Shown here: one piece after another, positions 63,634 to 64,000 of the stretch | Layout: every line of letters begins with the position of its first letter | Numbering within the stretch: the stretch's first letter is position 1 | From: Symsagittifera roscoffensis | Taxonomy: Eukaryota > Xenacoelomorpha > Acoela > Convolutidae | NCBI RefSeq assembly: GCF_963678635.1 | Contig: NC_087065.1 | Location: 53,017,858 to 53,081,857 of the forward strand | Reading direction: 5' to 3' | DNA: 64,000 nt | The notes under the pieces: generated by a model | What the model saw: the letters and a program-made list of their open reading frames with translations, nothing else | The model's database searches: none | Told to the model about the DNA's origin: nothing | Translations under genes and position numbers: made by a program

Positions 63634-64000
63634 TCATTTTTTGCGAGAAAATAAAAATTCAAAAACATCTCTAATCACAGCAATCATTTCTTCGTAAATT
63701 CGTTTCACCGGGTTGTTGGCCTTAACAATTTTCTGTAACCTCGATATCAAATCTTCGTCTGAAACATTTTCTGCATTGAAGTCACTTCTATTTGAACTAC
63801 TTCGTGACGATTTTTCAAAATTGATGCCTTCTACTTCGCCACTATAGTCTGGGTCCTCTTTTGCAAACACCTCTAAAATCGCTCTCTGATTGGATGAAAC
63901 CCGACTGGGCGATTTAACGACTAGTTCTATCAGGTGATCGCCTTTGCCGTAAGAGTTTTGTCTCTTGATTCCCTCGCCTTTCATCCTGATAGTTTGGTGA
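63634..64000 (-). CDS. DNAJA3: DnaJ co-chaperone (DNAJA3/Tid1-like), last exon, partial
   Basis: Open from the window edge to a stop at 63634, 121 residues. IRMKGEGIKRQNSYGKGDHL is the end of the type-I DnaJ substrate-binding region (family pattern R-x-x-G-K-G-I-P-R-x-x-x-Y-G-x-G-D). The following VKSPSRVSSNQRAILEVFAK and EDPDYSGEVEG fit DNAJA3 best, where an E-D-x-x-D-x-x-G-x-V-x-G run follows. A charged, serine-rich tail ends in basic residues. The J domain and zinc region must lie beyond the window. DNAJA3 normally works in mitochondria as HSPA9 partner; assignment to this paralogue is from C-terminal resemblance only. Confidence 0.85.
   Translation of the reverse strand, partial: HQTIRMKGEGIKRQNSYGKGDHLIELVVKSPSRVSSNQRAILEVFAKEDPDYSGEVEGINFEKSSRSSSNRSDFNAENVSDEDLISRLQKIVKANNPVKRIYEEMIAVIRDVFEFLFSRKK

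Noticed and set aside
1-64000. CRISPR arrays, bacterial operons, ribosome-binding sites, rRNA genes
   Set aside because: No regular spacer arrays, no polycistronic ORF runs and no rRNA-like sequence; all identified genes have introns.

Overview
The window is eukaryotic, very probably an invertebrate animal. It is strongly A+T-rich and gene-sparse, with GT-AG introns, two recognisable animal housekeeping genes broken into exons, an LTR retrotransposon primed by a tRNA-Ser-like site, LINE, hAT and foldback debris, and no bacterial features. Species cannot be told from the sequence.

Genes, minus strand. The left edge holds the first three coding exons of XPA (nucleotide-excision repair): 6404-6257, 522-421 and 164-1, phases consistent, running off the window after the zinc finger. 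The right edge holds the last coding exon of a DnaJ co-chaperone resembling mitochondrial DNAJA3/Tid1 (64000-63634). At 42.6-40.8 kb there are three phase-compatible 3' exons of an unidentified gene.

Genes, plus strand. Small exons typical of secreted peptide precursors are scattered along the plus strand: hydrophobic ATG exons ending at a splice donor, and downstream exons rich in dibasic (KR/RR) cleavage sites. Three separate 3' exons (22.2-22.4, 29.6-30.0 and 63.4-63.6 kb) end in the same motif: KR, two residues, I/L, Cys, then S, I/L, F, an aromatic and a basic residue before a second Cys twelve residues on, at or one residue from the stop. I read these as paralogous precursors of a C-terminal Cys-loop peptide and consider them the main discovery. 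Other candidates (11.07, 12.47, 33.2, 41.95, 46.9, 58.4 and 60.0 kb) have no cysteine loop and are less certain.

Mobile and repeated DNA. (i) A complete 7.18-kb Ty3/Gypsy-type LTR element on the minus strand (49986-57165) with 5-bp target duplication, 259-bp LTRs differing at one base, PBS, PPT and an interrupted gag-pol. (ii) A dispersed family, called here family X, with a GCGAAGC/GCTTCGC hairpin at one end, ~165-bp internal tandem units, an inverted tRNA-like segment and often a CTTGC/GCAAG hairpin at the other end; about ten copies or fragments. (iii) hAT-like MITEs, one with a perfect 8-bp target duplication. (iv) A LINE relic split into an inverted and a direct half (37.0-39.8 kb). (v) A recent 2.25-kb tandem duplication (15081-19589). 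(vi) Degenerate satellites and foldbacks.

Limits: exon joins are inferred from splice signals, phase and protein-like composition only. No transcript or database evidence was available.
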